From: Paenirhodobacter hankyongi
Lineage (GTDB): Bacteria > Pseudomonadota > Alphaproteobacteria > Rhodobacterales > Rhodobacteraceae
DNA length: 64,000 nt
Reading direction: 5' to 3'
Assembly: GCF_003664585.1 (NCBI RefSeq)
Contig: NZ_RCHI01000005.1
Coordinates: forward strand, 124,001 to 188,000
Shown: one piece after another, positions 36,528-44,179 of the stretch
How the letters are laid out: each line of letters begins with the position of its first letter
Position numbering within the stretch: position 1 is the first letter of the stretch
Notes under the pieces: generated by a model
Databases searched by the model: none
Seen by the model: only the letters and a program-made list of their open reading frames with translations
Told to the model about the DNA's origin: nothing
Position numbers and translations under genes: made by a program

Positions 36528-37058
36528 TCAGCCGATGTAATAGTGGCTGATGTTCTGGAACATGCCCCACAGCGCGGTGACCGAGATCGCCAGCAGCCCG
36601 ATGAGCTGCACGCGGAAGCGATGCCGGGTCAGCACCTGCGCCACCGCCTCGGCGTCATACCCGCCGGGCTGCAGCCCGGGCTCGAGCTTTGCGGCCAAGC
36701 GCAGGCTCAAAAGCCCGACGAGCGAGAGCGGCACCAGGATCAGCGCTGCCGCCTGGGCGAATTCGAAGTGATAGACGAAGCCCAGGACGACCAGGAGGCT
36801 GAGCAGAAAGGAGGCGACAAGCGACAGCGCCAGCCCCGCCTCGCGCCCGATCACCATGAGACGCGCGACGTTGATCCGGGTCAGCGTGACCAGATCCTCG
36901 CCCTCGGCGCCACCGCGGCGGCGCGCGCGGGTGACCATGTCGAAGGGCACGCCCAGCACCCAGTGCGAGGTGGTCGACCAGGTGACGGCCAGCGCGATCC
37001 AGTACCACAGGCTGGAAAACGACCGCATGTCGATCAGCTGGAAGATGTTCTGCAGCAT
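36528..37058 (-). CDS. Small integral membrane protein, uncharacterised
   Basis: 176 residues with four hydrophobic segments: SLWYWIALAVTW, LALSLVASFLLSLLVVLGF, ALILVPLSLVGLLSL and LIGLLAISVTALW. The N terminus (MLQNIFQLIDMRSFSSLWYW) is conserved in Rhodobacteraceae, where homologues sometimes carry the label component of SufBCD complex; nothing in the sequence supports that label and no suf gene is near. ATG at 37058 is preferred over upstream frames because of AGGGG. It lies 49 bp upstream of mfd on the same strand and could be cotranscribed. Confidence 0.7.
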   Translation of the reverse strand: MLQNIFQLIDMRSFSSLWYWIALAVTWSTTSHWVLGVPFDMVTRARRRGGAEGEDLVTLTRINVARLMVIGREAGLALSLVASFLLSLLVVLGFVYHFEFAQAAALILVPLSLVGLLSLRLAAKLEPGLQPGGYDAEAVAQVLTRHRFRVQLIGLLAISVTALWGMFQNISHYYIG

Positions 37059-37229
37059 CGCTCGCCCCTTCGCGCGTCGGGCCTGTCCGGCCTGCGCCGG
37101 CGGCACAGTAGACGATGTTTTCGCTGGGGAAAACCTCTGCCGTCGGGGCTATCAAGGACACGGGCGCGTGAGCAGGGTTGTGGCCCGGGCCGATCCGTGG
37201 CACCGAAGGGGCGACACAGGAGGCTTCCC

Positions 37230-38228
37230 ATGCACCCGATCATCCCGCCCTTCCCCGTGACCCGCCTGCGCCGCCTGCGCAGCACGCCCGCGCTGCGCGA
37301 TCTCGCGCAGGAGAACCGGCTGTCGGTCAAGGATCTGATCTGGCCGATCTTCGTCACCGACGTGCCCGGCGCGGATGTCGAGGTACCCTCGATGCCCGGC
37401 GTCGTGCGGCGCACGGTCGAGGGCGCGGTGCGGGCGGCAGAAGAGGCGGCGCGCCTCGGCATTCCGGCGATCTGCCTCTTTCCCTATACCGACCCCGCCA
37501 CCCGCACCGAGGGCTGCGAGGAGGCCTGGGACCCCGAGAACATCACCAACCGGGTGATCCGGGCGATGAAGGCCGCGGTGCCCGAGGTCGCGATCATGAC
37601 CGACATCGCGCTCGACCCCTACAACGCGAACGGCCATGACGGGCTGGTCAAGGACGGCGTGATCCTGAACGACGAGACCGTCGACTGTCTGGTGAAGATG
37701 GGCCGCGCCCAGGCCGAGGCCGGCGCCGACATCCTCGGCCCCTCGGACATGATGGACGGCCGCATCGGCGAGCTGCGCACGATGCTCGAGGCCGAGGGAC
37801 ACCAGAACGTCACGATCATGAGCTATTCGGCCAAGTATGCCTCGGCCTTCTACGGCCCGTTCCGCGACGCGGTCGGGGCCACCGGCGCACTGAAGGGCGA
37901 CAAGAAGACCTATCAGATGAACCCCGCCAACAGCGACGAGGCGCTGCGGCTGGTGGCGCGCGATCTCGAGGAAGGCGCCGACATGGTCATGGTCAAGCCG
38001 GGCATGCCCTATCTCGACGTCTGCCGGCAGGTGAAGGACACGTTCGGCGTGCCGACCTATGCCTATCAGGTGTCGGGCGAATACGCGATGGCGATGGCGG
38101 CGGTGCGCAACGGCTGGCTCGACCATGACAAGGTCATGCTCGAAAGCCTGATGGCCTTCCGCCGGGCGGGGTGCGACGGGGTGCTCACCTATTTCGCCCC
38201 GGCGGCGGCGCGGCTGATCGGCGCCTGA
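37230..38228 (+). CDS. hemB: Delta-aminolevulinic acid dehydratase (porphobilinogen synthase)
   Basis: 332-residue enzyme joining two aminolevulinates into porphobilinogen for heme and bacteriochlorophyll. Active-site lysines are in SYSAKYASAFYGPFRDA and MVMVKPGMPYLD. The usual cysteine zinc site is replaced: the region reads DIALDPYNANGHDGL, with aspartate and alanine in place of cysteines, marking the zinc-independent, magnesium-stimulated class known in Rhodobacter and pseudomonads. ATG at 37230 follows AGGAGG. Confidence 0.96.
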   Translation: MHPIIPPFPVTRLRRLRSTPALRDLAQENRLSVKDLIWPIFVTDVPGADVEVPSMPGVVRRTVEGAVRAAEEAARLGIPAICLFPYTDPATRTEGCEEAWDPENITNRVIRAMKAAVPEVAIMTDIALDPYNANGHDGLVKDGVILNDETVDCLVKMGRAQAEAGADILGPSDMMDGRIGELRTMLEAEGHQNVTIMSYSAKYASAFYGPFRDAVGATGALKGDKKTYQMNPANSDEALRLVARDLEEGADMVMVKPGMPYLDVCRQVKDTFGVPTYAYQVSGEYAMAMAAVRNGWLDHDKVMLESLMAFRRAGCDGVLTYFAPAAARLIGA

Positions 38229-38351
38229 TTGCCGAAAGCGCCGGCGGGCCGGCGGGTCGGCCCAACCGGAGATTGCGGGAGGGGGTTTCTGCCCTATACA
38301 TTGTGGCGAACGGGCGGCCATAATGCCCGGGACCATGAGCGGAGCGAGCGG

Positions 38352-38909
38352 ATGACACAGTTTACCAGACGGACCCTTCTGGCGATCGGCGGTGCCGGAC
38401 TCGGGCTTGCGGCCTGCGGCAATGGCGTGGGCTCGGGCGGCGGCGCCAAGATCGACGCGCGCGTCGATGCGACGCGCGACTACCTGCTGCAGAAATACCC
38501 CGGCACGCAGGAGCTGATGGGCAAGGCACGCGGCGTGCTCTACATGCCGCTGATGACCGAGGCGGGCTTTGGCATCGGCGGCTCCTACGGCCGCGGTGCA
38601 CTGCGGATCAACAACGTGACGGTCGATTACTATGCGGCGGCCTCGGCCTCGATCGGCTTCCAGATCGGCGCGCAGCAATATGCCCATGCGCTGTTCTTCA
38701 TGACCGAGGACTCGCTCGCCGAGTTCCGCCGCAACGACGGCTGGGAAGTGGGGGCGGATGCCCGCTACGCCCTGCCCGACCGCGGCGGCGCGGTCGGCAC
38801 CGATACCACCACCTCGCTCGCGCCGGTGATCGCGCTGGTCTTCGGCCAGGCCGGGCTGATCGCGGGCGCCTCGCTCGCCGGCACCAAATACACCCGCATC
38901 CTTCCCTGA
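38352..38909 (+). CDS. SYLF/Ysc84 domain lipoprotein
   Basis: 185 residues. The leader MTQFTRRTLLAIGGAGLGLAACG has a twin arginine-like start and a lipobox LAAC, so the mature protein is lipid-anchored. The body contains KARGVLYMPLMTEAGFGIGGSYGRGAL and SIGFQIGAQQYAHALFFMTEDSL, typical of SYLF (Ysc84) lipid-binding domains. The family binds phosphoinositides in eukaryotes; bacterial function is unknown. It is followed by a bidirectional terminator. Confidence 0.82.
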   Translation: MTQFTRRTLLAIGGAGLGLAACGNGVGSGGGAKIDARVDATRDYLLQKYPGTQELMGKARGVLYMPLMTEAGFGIGGSYGRGALRINNVTVDYYAAASASIGFQIGAQQYAHALFFMTEDSLAEFRRNDGWEVGADARYALPDRGGAVGTDTTTSLAPVIALVFGQAGLIAGASLAGTKYTRILP

Positions 38910-38931
38910 GGCGGGCCAGGCTCGGAAACAC

Positions 38932-38959
38932 AAAGGCGCGCCGGAAAGCGCGCCTTTTT
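38932..38959. terminator. Bidirectional terminator
   Basis: AAAGGCGCGC pairs with GCGCGCCTTT around CGGAAA, followed by TTC on the plus strand and preceded by a complementary A-run for the minus strand. It separates the convergent SYLF and transglycosylase genes. Confidence 0.88.
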
Positions 38960-38988
38960 CATTGAGTTCTCTTGCGGGTGATCCCGCC

Positions 38989-39609
38989 TCAGCCGCCGTA
39001 GATCACCCGGACGTAATTCACCGTCTCGGCATAGGGCGGCACGCCGCCGTGCTTGTCCACCGCCTCGGGCCCGGCGTTATAGGCCGCGAGCGCCAGCCGC
39101 CAGTTGCCGAAGCGCTCGTACATCATCCGCAGATAGCGCGCCCCGCCCTCGAGGTTCTCGTGCGGGTCGGTCGCATCGACGCCAAGCTTCGCCGCGGTGC
39201 CCGGCATCAGCTGCGCAAGCCCGGTCGCGCCCTTCGGCGAGACGGCCGAGGGGTTCCAGCCGCTTTCCTGCTGCACGAGGCGGAGGAACAGGTCCTCGGG
39301 CACGCCGTGATGCGCCGCGGCGGTCTTGGCTGCCTGCAGATACTGGCCACGGTAGCGGCCGGAATAGCGCGGCATCGCGGCCAGATCGCCGATCGACGGG
39401 CTCTCGCCGCTGGGCCGCAGGCGCGAGGAATTGGCGTATTGCCCGGCCAGCCGGGTGTCGAGCAGACGCGTCTGGTTGCGAAACAGCAAGGCGCGCGATT
39501 TCGTCGAGGAACCGGAAAGTTGCAGCCCCTCCGCCCGGGCTTGCGTTCCGTCAAAAGGAGCCAGCGCCACGGCCAGCCCGAGGGTAACCACCCCGGCAAT
39601 CTTCCGCAT
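38989..39609 (-). CDS. Soluble lytic transglycosylase (SLT domain)
   Basis: 206-residue periplasmic peptidoglycan-cleaving enzyme. A signal peptide ([19 protein letters not shown]) is followed by a variable region and, from about residue 95, the SLT domain with catalytic glutamate in [19 protein letters not shown] and the LAQLMPGTA and [12 protein letters not shown] motifs. Short size indicates a single-domain enzyme. The promoter lies in the 109-bp gap upstream. Confidence 0.9.
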   Translation of the reverse strand: MRKIAGVVTLGLAVALAPFDGTQARAEGLQLSGSSTKSRALLFRNQTRLLDTRLAGQYANSSRLRPSGESPSIGDLAAMPRYSGRYRGQYLQAAKTAAAHHGVPEDLFLRLVQQESGWNPSAVSPKGATGLAQLMPGTAAKLGVDATDPHENLEGGARYLRMMYERFGNWRLALAAYNAGPEAVDKHGGVPPYAETVNYVRVIYGG

Positions 39610-39668
39610 CCGTCCCTACCAAAATTGTTTTTCGGCCGCGATTATACGCAAAGCGCGGCAAAGGGAAA

Positions 39669-39717
39669 GCGGCGCGCGTGTCGCGCCGCGGGCGCCATCG
39701 GCAAAGCCTTGCCGATG
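39669..39717 (-). terminator. Tandem hairpins after the LuxR-type gene
   Basis: Two hairpins in the minus-strand reading: CATCGGCAA / TTGCCGATG with AGCC loop (39696-39717), then GCGGCGCG / CGCGCCGC (39669-39689) followed by TTTCCCTTT. They begin two bases after the stop of the LuxR-type gene and end its operon. Confidence 0.7.
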
Positions 39718-39718
39718 C

Positions 39719-40279
39719 TCAGCCGGCGAGCGCCCTGCCCCCGATCGTCTCGCTCCCGGCAAGCCCGTCCTCGAGCGGTCCGGCAAGCAGATCCTCGATG
39801 AAGAGCGAGACGAGCTGGCCGCGGCCGCTGACCCCGGCCTTGCGATAGACCGCGTTCAGATGGGTCTTCACCGTCGCCTCGGAGGAGCCGCGCAGCCCCG
39901 CCACCTCGGCGATGGTGCAGCCCTTGATGGTGAAGCCCGCGACATCGGCCTCGGAAGGGGTCAGGCCCCAGGCCTCGAAGCGCTGCTGCATCAGGGTCGC
40001 AAGCGCGCCGCGCGCCACCGACAGCGCCTGCGCCGAGCGCGCCTCGCGCGCCAGCATCGCGCGCAGCACCAGCCCCTCGACCACGATGCCCGCGATCAGG
40101 CCGAGGTTCGCCAGCATCTCGAGATCGAGATGCGCCGAGATGCTGCCCGCCTCCATCGTGTCGGTGATGACATCTGCAATAAAGAAGGCGGAGCAGAGAA
40201 GCTGCACCGCCATCAGCGCGATCAGCGCGGCCTCGCGCCGTCGGCGCGGCTTGGGGGAAGCCCCCCGTTCTGTGGTCAT
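39719..40279 (-). CDS. Membrane-anchored LuxR family transcription regulator
   Basis: 186 residues. Two N-terminal transmembrane helices (ALIALMAVQLLCSAFFIADV and LANLGLIAGIVVEGLVLRAML) are joined by a short periplasmic loop of about 20 residues. A GerE-type helix-turn-helix occupies about residues 110-168: LTPSEADVAGFTIKGCTIAEVA and SSEATVKTHLNAVYRKAG. Membrane-bound LuxR proteins of this shape must act on DNA from the membrane. The start overlaps the cytochrome b561 stop by ATGA, so signal input may come from the partner proteins. Confidence 0.82.
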   Translation of the reverse strand: MTTERGASPKPRRRREAALIALMAVQLLCSAFFIADVITDTMEAGSISAHLDLEMLANLGLIAGIVVEGLVLRAMLAREARSAQALSVARGALATLMQQRFEAWGLTPSEADVAGFTIKGCTIAEVAGLRGSSEATVKTHLNAVYRKAGVSGRGQLVSLFIEDLLAGPLEDGLAGSETIGGRALAG

Positions 40280-40854
40280 CTGCCGTTGTCCGTGTCGTTC
40301 ACTGGCAGCGACTTGTAGCCCGTAATCATCCCGCGCGGAAGGTTGATCCGCAGCCGCAGGCTTTCAAGGAAGACCGCGGCGACATGGGCGAGCACCGAGA
40401 CCTCGGCCCAGGTGACGGCGGCCTTGTGCAGGTCCTCGGGCCATTGCACGCCCCAATAGGTGTCGGTCGTCATCAGCCAGCCGGAGAAGCCGATCACCAG
40501 CAGCGTCCCGATGAGGTTGTAGATCATCAGCGCGCCAAGCGGCGAATGGCCGGCATGGACATGGCGACGGCCACGGACGATCTCGGAGAGCTGCTCCACC
40601 GCGCCCGAGACCGAGGGCGGGAAGTCGGAAAAGCGCGCATGGCGGGTGCCGATCAACCCCCACAGCACGCGCGCCAGCACCAGCCCGACGACGGTGAAGC
40701 CGATGTCGTGGTGCAGGGTGTGCTCGGGGTTGGTGAAGAGCGCGTTCGCGGCAAAGCAGCCGACGAGCGTCCAGTGGAACAGCCGCACGAAGGGATCCCA
40801 GATCCGGGTGTCGCGGCGGGGCTCGGCGGGGGTGGAAAGGGGCGTGGCGGTCAT
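40276..40854 (-). CDS. Cytochrome b561-like membrane diheme protein
   Basis: 192-residue, four-helix membrane cytochrome of the hydrogenase-type cyt b / b561 family. Candidate heme-ligand histidines occur in [32 protein letters not shown] and [13 protein letters not shown]. It starts with a cytoplasmic [10 protein letters not shown] typical of the family. Middle gene of a minus-strand operon: PepSY protein, this gene, LuxR regulator (ATGA overlap). Electron partner unknown; it may move electrons between the quinone pool and a periplasmic acceptor. Confidence 0.85.
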   Translation of the reverse strand: MTATPLSTPAEPRRDTRIWDPFVRLFHWTLVGCFAANALFTNPEHTLHHDIGFTVVGLVLARVLWGLIGTRHARFSDFPPSVSGAVEQLSEIVRGRRHVHAGHSPLGALMIYNLIGTLLVIGFSGWLMTTDTYWGVQWPEDLHKAAVTWAEVSVLAHVAAVFLESLRLRINLPRGMITGYKSLPVNDTDNGR

Positions 40855-40907
40855 CTTGTCCTCCTCGGGGCGGGGCCGGGGACAGACGCCCCCGGCCCCG
40901 GCCGGGC

Positions 40908-41171
40908 TCAGTTCTCCGACGCGCCGTTCTTCACCTGCTCGAGCTTGTCGTTGAAGTAGAGCTCGAACTTCTTGCCGTCCTTCATCGCGTAAACCTCGAT
41001 CAGGCCGTCCTCGGTGCCGATCTTGCGCACTTCATAGCCTTCCTGGGTCAGCTTGGTGCGCAGCTGTTCTTGCGTCGCGGCGTCGATACCGGCGGCGGCA
41101 GCCGGCAGCGCGGCGCCCGCGACGAGCGAAGCGAGGACAGCGGCGGCGGTGAACTTGCGGAAATGGGTCAT
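40908..41171 (-). CDS. PepSY-like small periplasmic protein
   Basis: 87 residues. A signal peptide ([28 protein letters not shown]) is followed by a single PepSY-type domain: [39 protein letters not shown]. Such domains often accompany b-type cytochromes and sensor systems. ATG at 41171 follows GGGAG. It is 53 bp upstream of the b561 gene. Confidence 0.82.
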   Translation of the reverse strand: MTHFRKFTAAAVLASLVAGAALPAAAAGIDAATQEQLRTKLTQEGYEVRKIGTEDGLIEVYAMKDGKKFELYFNDKLEQVKNGASEN

Positions 41172-41432
41172 CACGATCTCCCTGGGGCCGGGGCGACATG
41201 CCCGGGCTCGGTGCCGCCGCTCTCGCCGATGCCGCGCTGCAGCACCATCGGCACCCGGATGGAGGGAGGGGCTTTTCGCCCGCCTCCACCCCCGGTTCGG
41301 GGCCTCCACCCCGGGTTTGAGACCGCTTTCCCGCCCCTGCCCCTAGGCGGGGCGGAAGGGCTGTTCTATACCCGGTCGGACAAATCGGAATCGCCGCGCG
41401 GCACTCGCGCGCGGCCACAGCGGAGGAACTGC
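41172..41432. promoter_or_regulatory. Divergent promoter region PepSY operon / ssb
   Basis: 261-bp spacer. It contains runs of GC-rich direct repeats around 41275-41340 (CCACCCCNGG-like) and, at 41363-41377, GTTC-N7-GGTC, one base from the alphaproteobacterial LexA box GTTC-N7-GTTC. It lies 56 bp upstream of ssb. Promoter boxes could not be set reliably. Confidence 0.4.
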
Positions 41433-41951
41433 ATGGCCGGCTCTGTGAACAAGGTCATCCTGGTGGGCAACCTGGGGCGCGACCCCGAGGTGCGCACCTT
41501 CTCGAACGGCGGCAAGGTGTGCAACCTGCGCATCGCCACCTCGGAGACCTGGCGCGACAAGGCGACGGGCGAGCGCAAGGAACGCACCGAATGGCATTCG
41601 GTCGCGATCCTGAACGAGAACCTGGCGAAGATCGCCGAGCAGTATCTGCGCAAGGGCTCGAAGGTCTATGTCGAGGGCCAGCTCGAGACCCGCAAGTGGC
41701 AGGACCAGTCGGGTCAGGACCGCTATTCGACCGAGGTCGTGCTGCGCCCGTTCCGCGGCGAGCTGACGCTGCTCGACGGTCGTGACGGCGGCGGCCAGGG
41801 TGGCGGCGGCGGTGGCTATCGCGGCGGCGCGCAGGGCGGCGGCGGCTTCGGCGGCGGCTATGACGAGGGCCCGTCCTATGGCGGCGGCTCGGGCGGCGCG
41901 GCGCCGGCCGGCGGCGGCCGGTCGGATTTCGACGACGAAATCCCGTTCTGA
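41433..41951 (+). CDS. ssb: Single-stranded DNA-binding protein
   Basis: 172 residues. The OB-fold spans about residues 1-112 ([54 protein letters not shown]). A glycine-rich linker of about 45 residues leads to the acidic tip DFDDEIPF that recruits repair proteins. ATG at 41433 follows GGAGG. Repetitive DNA at 41790-41920 encodes the linker. A strong terminator follows. Confidence 0.96.
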   Translation: MAGSVNKVILVGNLGRDPEVRTFSNGGKVCNLRIATSETWRDKATGERKERTEWHSVAILNENLAKIAEQYLRKGSKVYVEGQLETRKWQDQSGQDRYSTEVVLRPFRGELTLLDGRDGGGQGGGGGGYRGGAQGGGGFGGGYDEGPSYGGGSGGAAPAGGGRSDFDDEIPF

Positions 41952-41976
41952 GACGGATCCGTTTCGCGAAGACTGC

Positions 41977-42004
41977 AAGGGGTGGCCAGCGGCCACCCCT
42001 TTTT
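41977..42004. terminator. Bidirectional terminator after ssb
   Basis: AAGGGGTGGCC pairs with GGCCACCCCTT around AGC (11 bp), with a following TTT run. It separates ssb from the convergent monooxygenase gene. Confidence 0.9.
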
Positions 42005-42019
42005 CGATGTCGCGCCGGC

Positions 42020-43579
42020 TCAGTGCAGCGGTGCCCCCTCGCCCGCCGGTCCGCCGCGGAAGACCTCCGCAGGGGCCCAGAGCGCGGCGCGGCGGCGGGC
42101 CTGTTCGGGCGTGTAACCGCTGCCCCGGATCGCGCCGAAGGCCTGTGCCGCGGCAAGGGTCATCTCCTCGGCGCAGGGCAGCGGGTCGGGCCCGTCGATG
42201 CGGAACGACACCGGCGAGAGCGGCCCGAAGAGCAGCGCCTGTTCGAGATAGGGCCGGCGCGGGATCTGCGGCTCGACCCCGGCGCGCTGCGCGAACGCGA
42301 GCGCCATCATGTTCATCGGCCGCGCGGGCGGGGCGGCGCCTTGCGCCTGCTGCGCGGCCATCTCTTCCGCCATCTCGGCGAAGGACGGCATGAGGTCGGG
42401 CGTGTCCCAGCAGCCGGCGATATAGCGCGCCTGCAGCTCCAGCACCGGGAAATAGGGGCCGACGAGATCGTAAAGCCCGACGAAGGCGAGCCCGTCGAGA
42501 TCGGGGTGGAAGCTGTCGGCGAAAAGCGTCAGCCCCTGCGCCGACAGCTCGACCGTCCGGGCGATCTCGGGCGAGAGCCAGGGCAGCGACAGCGCGAAGC
42601 CGGTGCCGAAGAGCAGGCTGTCGAAGTCGCCCTCGCGGCCATCGGCAAAGCGCACGCTGCGGCCCGACACGGACGCGATCCAGGGGCGCACCGCGATCCG
42701 CCCCTCGGCGACGGCGGGCAGGAAGCCCTGGCACTGGGTGATGCCCGCCGCGAAGACGTCGGGATCGGCCTCGAGGGCGCCATATTGCTCGGGCGTGCCC
42801 GCGGCCTGCAGGATCTGCGCCTTCAGCCCCGCCGCCGCGGCGGCCGGCCCGCGCGCGCCCTCAAGGGCGGCGGCGCGGGTGAACAGCACATGCTCGGCCG
42901 GCACCCCGGCGATCAGCTTCGGCAGCACATAGCGCTGGCGGCGATAGCTGATCGTCACCTGCGCCCCGGCCTGCGCCAGCGTCGTCGCGATCTCCAGCGC
43001 GCTGATCGAGCAGCCGGCGACCAGCACCGAGGCGTCGCGATAGCGCGCCACGCCGCTGAACTGGCTCGAATGGCCGGTGCCGAACTTGCCCGAGAAGGTC
43101 TCGAGCCCCGGCACCTGCGGGATCGTGCCGCGCAGATAACGGCCCGAGGCGACGACGACGCGGTCGAAGCGCTCGGTCCGGGTCTCGCCGCCGCGGCTCG
43201 AACGGATCTCCCACCCGCCCGCCTCGCCTCGCGAGAGCTGCTCGACCCGGGTGCCGAAGCGGATCGCGCGGCGCAGGCCGAAGCGGTCGCTGTAGCGGTC
43301 GAGATAGCGGTGCATGTCCTCGCGGCCCGGATAGGTCGGCGTGCCCGGCGGATGATCGAGGTCGGAGAACGCCGTCATCACCCGGCTGGTGTTGGTGACC
43401 ATGCCGGGCCAGGTGGCGCTGTGGAGCCCGTTCGGGTTCCATTGCCCGCCGAGATCGCGCGACGCCTCGAACAGGACCGGCGCAAAGCCGCGCGCCTTGA
43501 GCCAGCGGGCGGTGACAAGCCCGGCGGGACCGGCGCCGATGATCGCGACCGAGGGGCGGGATGGGGAAGGATATGTCAT
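42020..43579 (-). CDS. Flavin-containing monooxygenase-like NAD(P)/FAD protein
   Basis: 519 residues. The FAD site GAGPAG lies at about residues 16-21; the NADP-binding site is in VLVAGCSISALEIATTLA (GxSxS-type as in class B flavin monooxygenases); a third motif LLFGTGFALSLPWL corresponds to the FATGY-like linker. Overall order resembles FMOs and Baeyer-Villiger-type enzymes that oxygenate nitrogen, sulfur or carbonyl carbon. The substrate is unknown. It diverges from the flavin-barrel/regulator operon, and two TGCTAAA direct-repeat sites lie in the shared promoter. Confidence 0.85.
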   Translation of the reverse strand: MTYPSPSRPSVAIIGAGPAGLVTARWLKARGFAPVLFEASRDLGGQWNPNGLHSATWPGMVTNTSRVMTAFSDLDHPPGTPTYPGREDMHRYLDRYSDRFGLRRAIRFGTRVEQLSRGEAGGWEIRSSRGGETRTERFDRVVVASGRYLRGTIPQVPGLETFSGKFGTGHSSQFSGVARYRDASVLVAGCSISALEIATTLAQAGAQVTISYRRQRYVLPKLIAGVPAEHVLFTRAAALEGARGPAAAAAGLKAQILQAAGTPEQYGALEADPDVFAAGITQCQGFLPAVAEGRIAVRPWIASVSGRSVRFADGREGDFDSLLFGTGFALSLPWLSPEIARTVELSAQGLTLFADSFHPDLDGLAFVGLYDLVGPYFPVLELQARYIAGCWDTPDLMPSFAEMAEEMAAQQAQGAAPPARPMNMMALAFAQRAGVEPQIPRRPYLEQALLFGPLSPVSFRIDGPDPLPCAEEMTLAAAQAFGAIRGSGYTPEQARRRAALWAPAEVFRGGPAGEGAPLH

Positions 43580-43635
43580 GAAAGCCTCTGATGATTGACA
43601 TGTGTCTTACTTCGCGTAAAGCGCTTGGAGGGGCT

Positions 43636-43653
43636 TGCTAAATGCCTGCTAAG
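43636..43653 (+). promoter_or_regulatory. TGCTAAA direct-repeat site 1
   Basis: TGCTAAA-TGCC-TGCTAAG: two seven-base units spaced by four bases (11-bp period). It lies 57 bp upstream of the monooxygenase start and 62 bp upstream of the GTG start of the flavin-barrel gene. Site 2 is exactly 31 bp further. Confidence 0.6.
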
Positions 43654-43666
43654 GGCGCGCGGCTTC

Positions 43667-43684
43667 GGCTAAATTTCTGCTAAA
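43667..43684 (+). promoter_or_regulatory. TGCTAAA direct-repeat site 2
   Basis: GGCTAAA-TTTC-TGCTAAA: same 7+4+7 layout and orientation as site 1. It ends 30 bp upstream of the flavin-barrel gene, where a bound protein would cover or adjoin its promoter; GATATT at 43689-43694 could be the -10 box. Confidence 0.6.
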
Positions 43685-43714
43685 GACGGATATTGGAACG
43701 GAAGGGACATCGCC

Positions 43715-44179
43715 GTGGACGCCTCGCTTGTCCGATTCCTGCTGCGCCCCGTGATGATCCTCGTGGGCACCGTCGACCCCGCTGCCCGGCCCGAGATCGG
43801 CCGCGGCGTGGGCAGTCTCGTCTTGCCCAAGGCCGGGCGGATCGACGTTCTGGTGTCGCGCTGGCAATGGCCGGCGACGATCGCGAATGTCGAACGCGCC
43901 GGGCGCGCCGCGGCGACCTTCTCCCGCCCCGCCGATTACGAGACCTATCAGATCAAGGGCCGCGCCACGCTGCGTGCGGCGGGCGCGCCCGAGGCCGAGA
44001 CCGCCCGCGCCTATTGCCGTGACACGCTGGCGGCGCTGATGGAGCTGGGCATGGCCCATGATCTTGTCGCGCATTGGCAGTCGACACGCGATCTGGTCGT
44101 GGTCTCGCTGTCGGTGGACGAGGTCTTCTCGCAGACGCCGGGCCCGCTTGCCGGGCAGCGGATCGGGGGCGCGACATGA
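43715..44179 (+). CDS. PNPOx-like flavin-binding split-barrel protein
   Basis: 154 residues with the split-barrel flavoprotein pattern: RPVMILVGTVDPAARPEIGRGVGS, VLVSRWQWPATIANVERAGRAAATFSRP, YQIKGRATLRAAG. Members bind FMN, F420 or heme and serve as oxidases, reductases or sensors. The start is GTG with GAAGGG nine bases upstream. Its stop overlaps the start of the following regulator by ATGA, so the two are translationally coupled; it may process or present the same flavin or ligand the regulator senses. Confidence 0.78.
   Translation: MDASLVRFLLRPVMILVGTVDPAARPEIGRGVGSLVLPKAGRIDVLVSRWQWPATIANVERAGRAAATFSRPADYETYQIKGRATLRAAGAPEAETARAYCRDTLAALMELGMAHDLVAHWQSTRDLVVVSLSVDEVFSQTPGPLAGQRIGGAT

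Noticed and set aside
36528-37058. Calling this membrane protein a component of the SufBCD complex
   Set aside because: The label appears on homologues, but the gene lies next to mfd, far from the suf operon, and shows no Suf-like sequence.
41790-41920. GGC-rich near-repeats in the ssb gene
   Set aside because: They encode the normal glycine-rich linker of SSB rather than a regulatory or mobile repeat.
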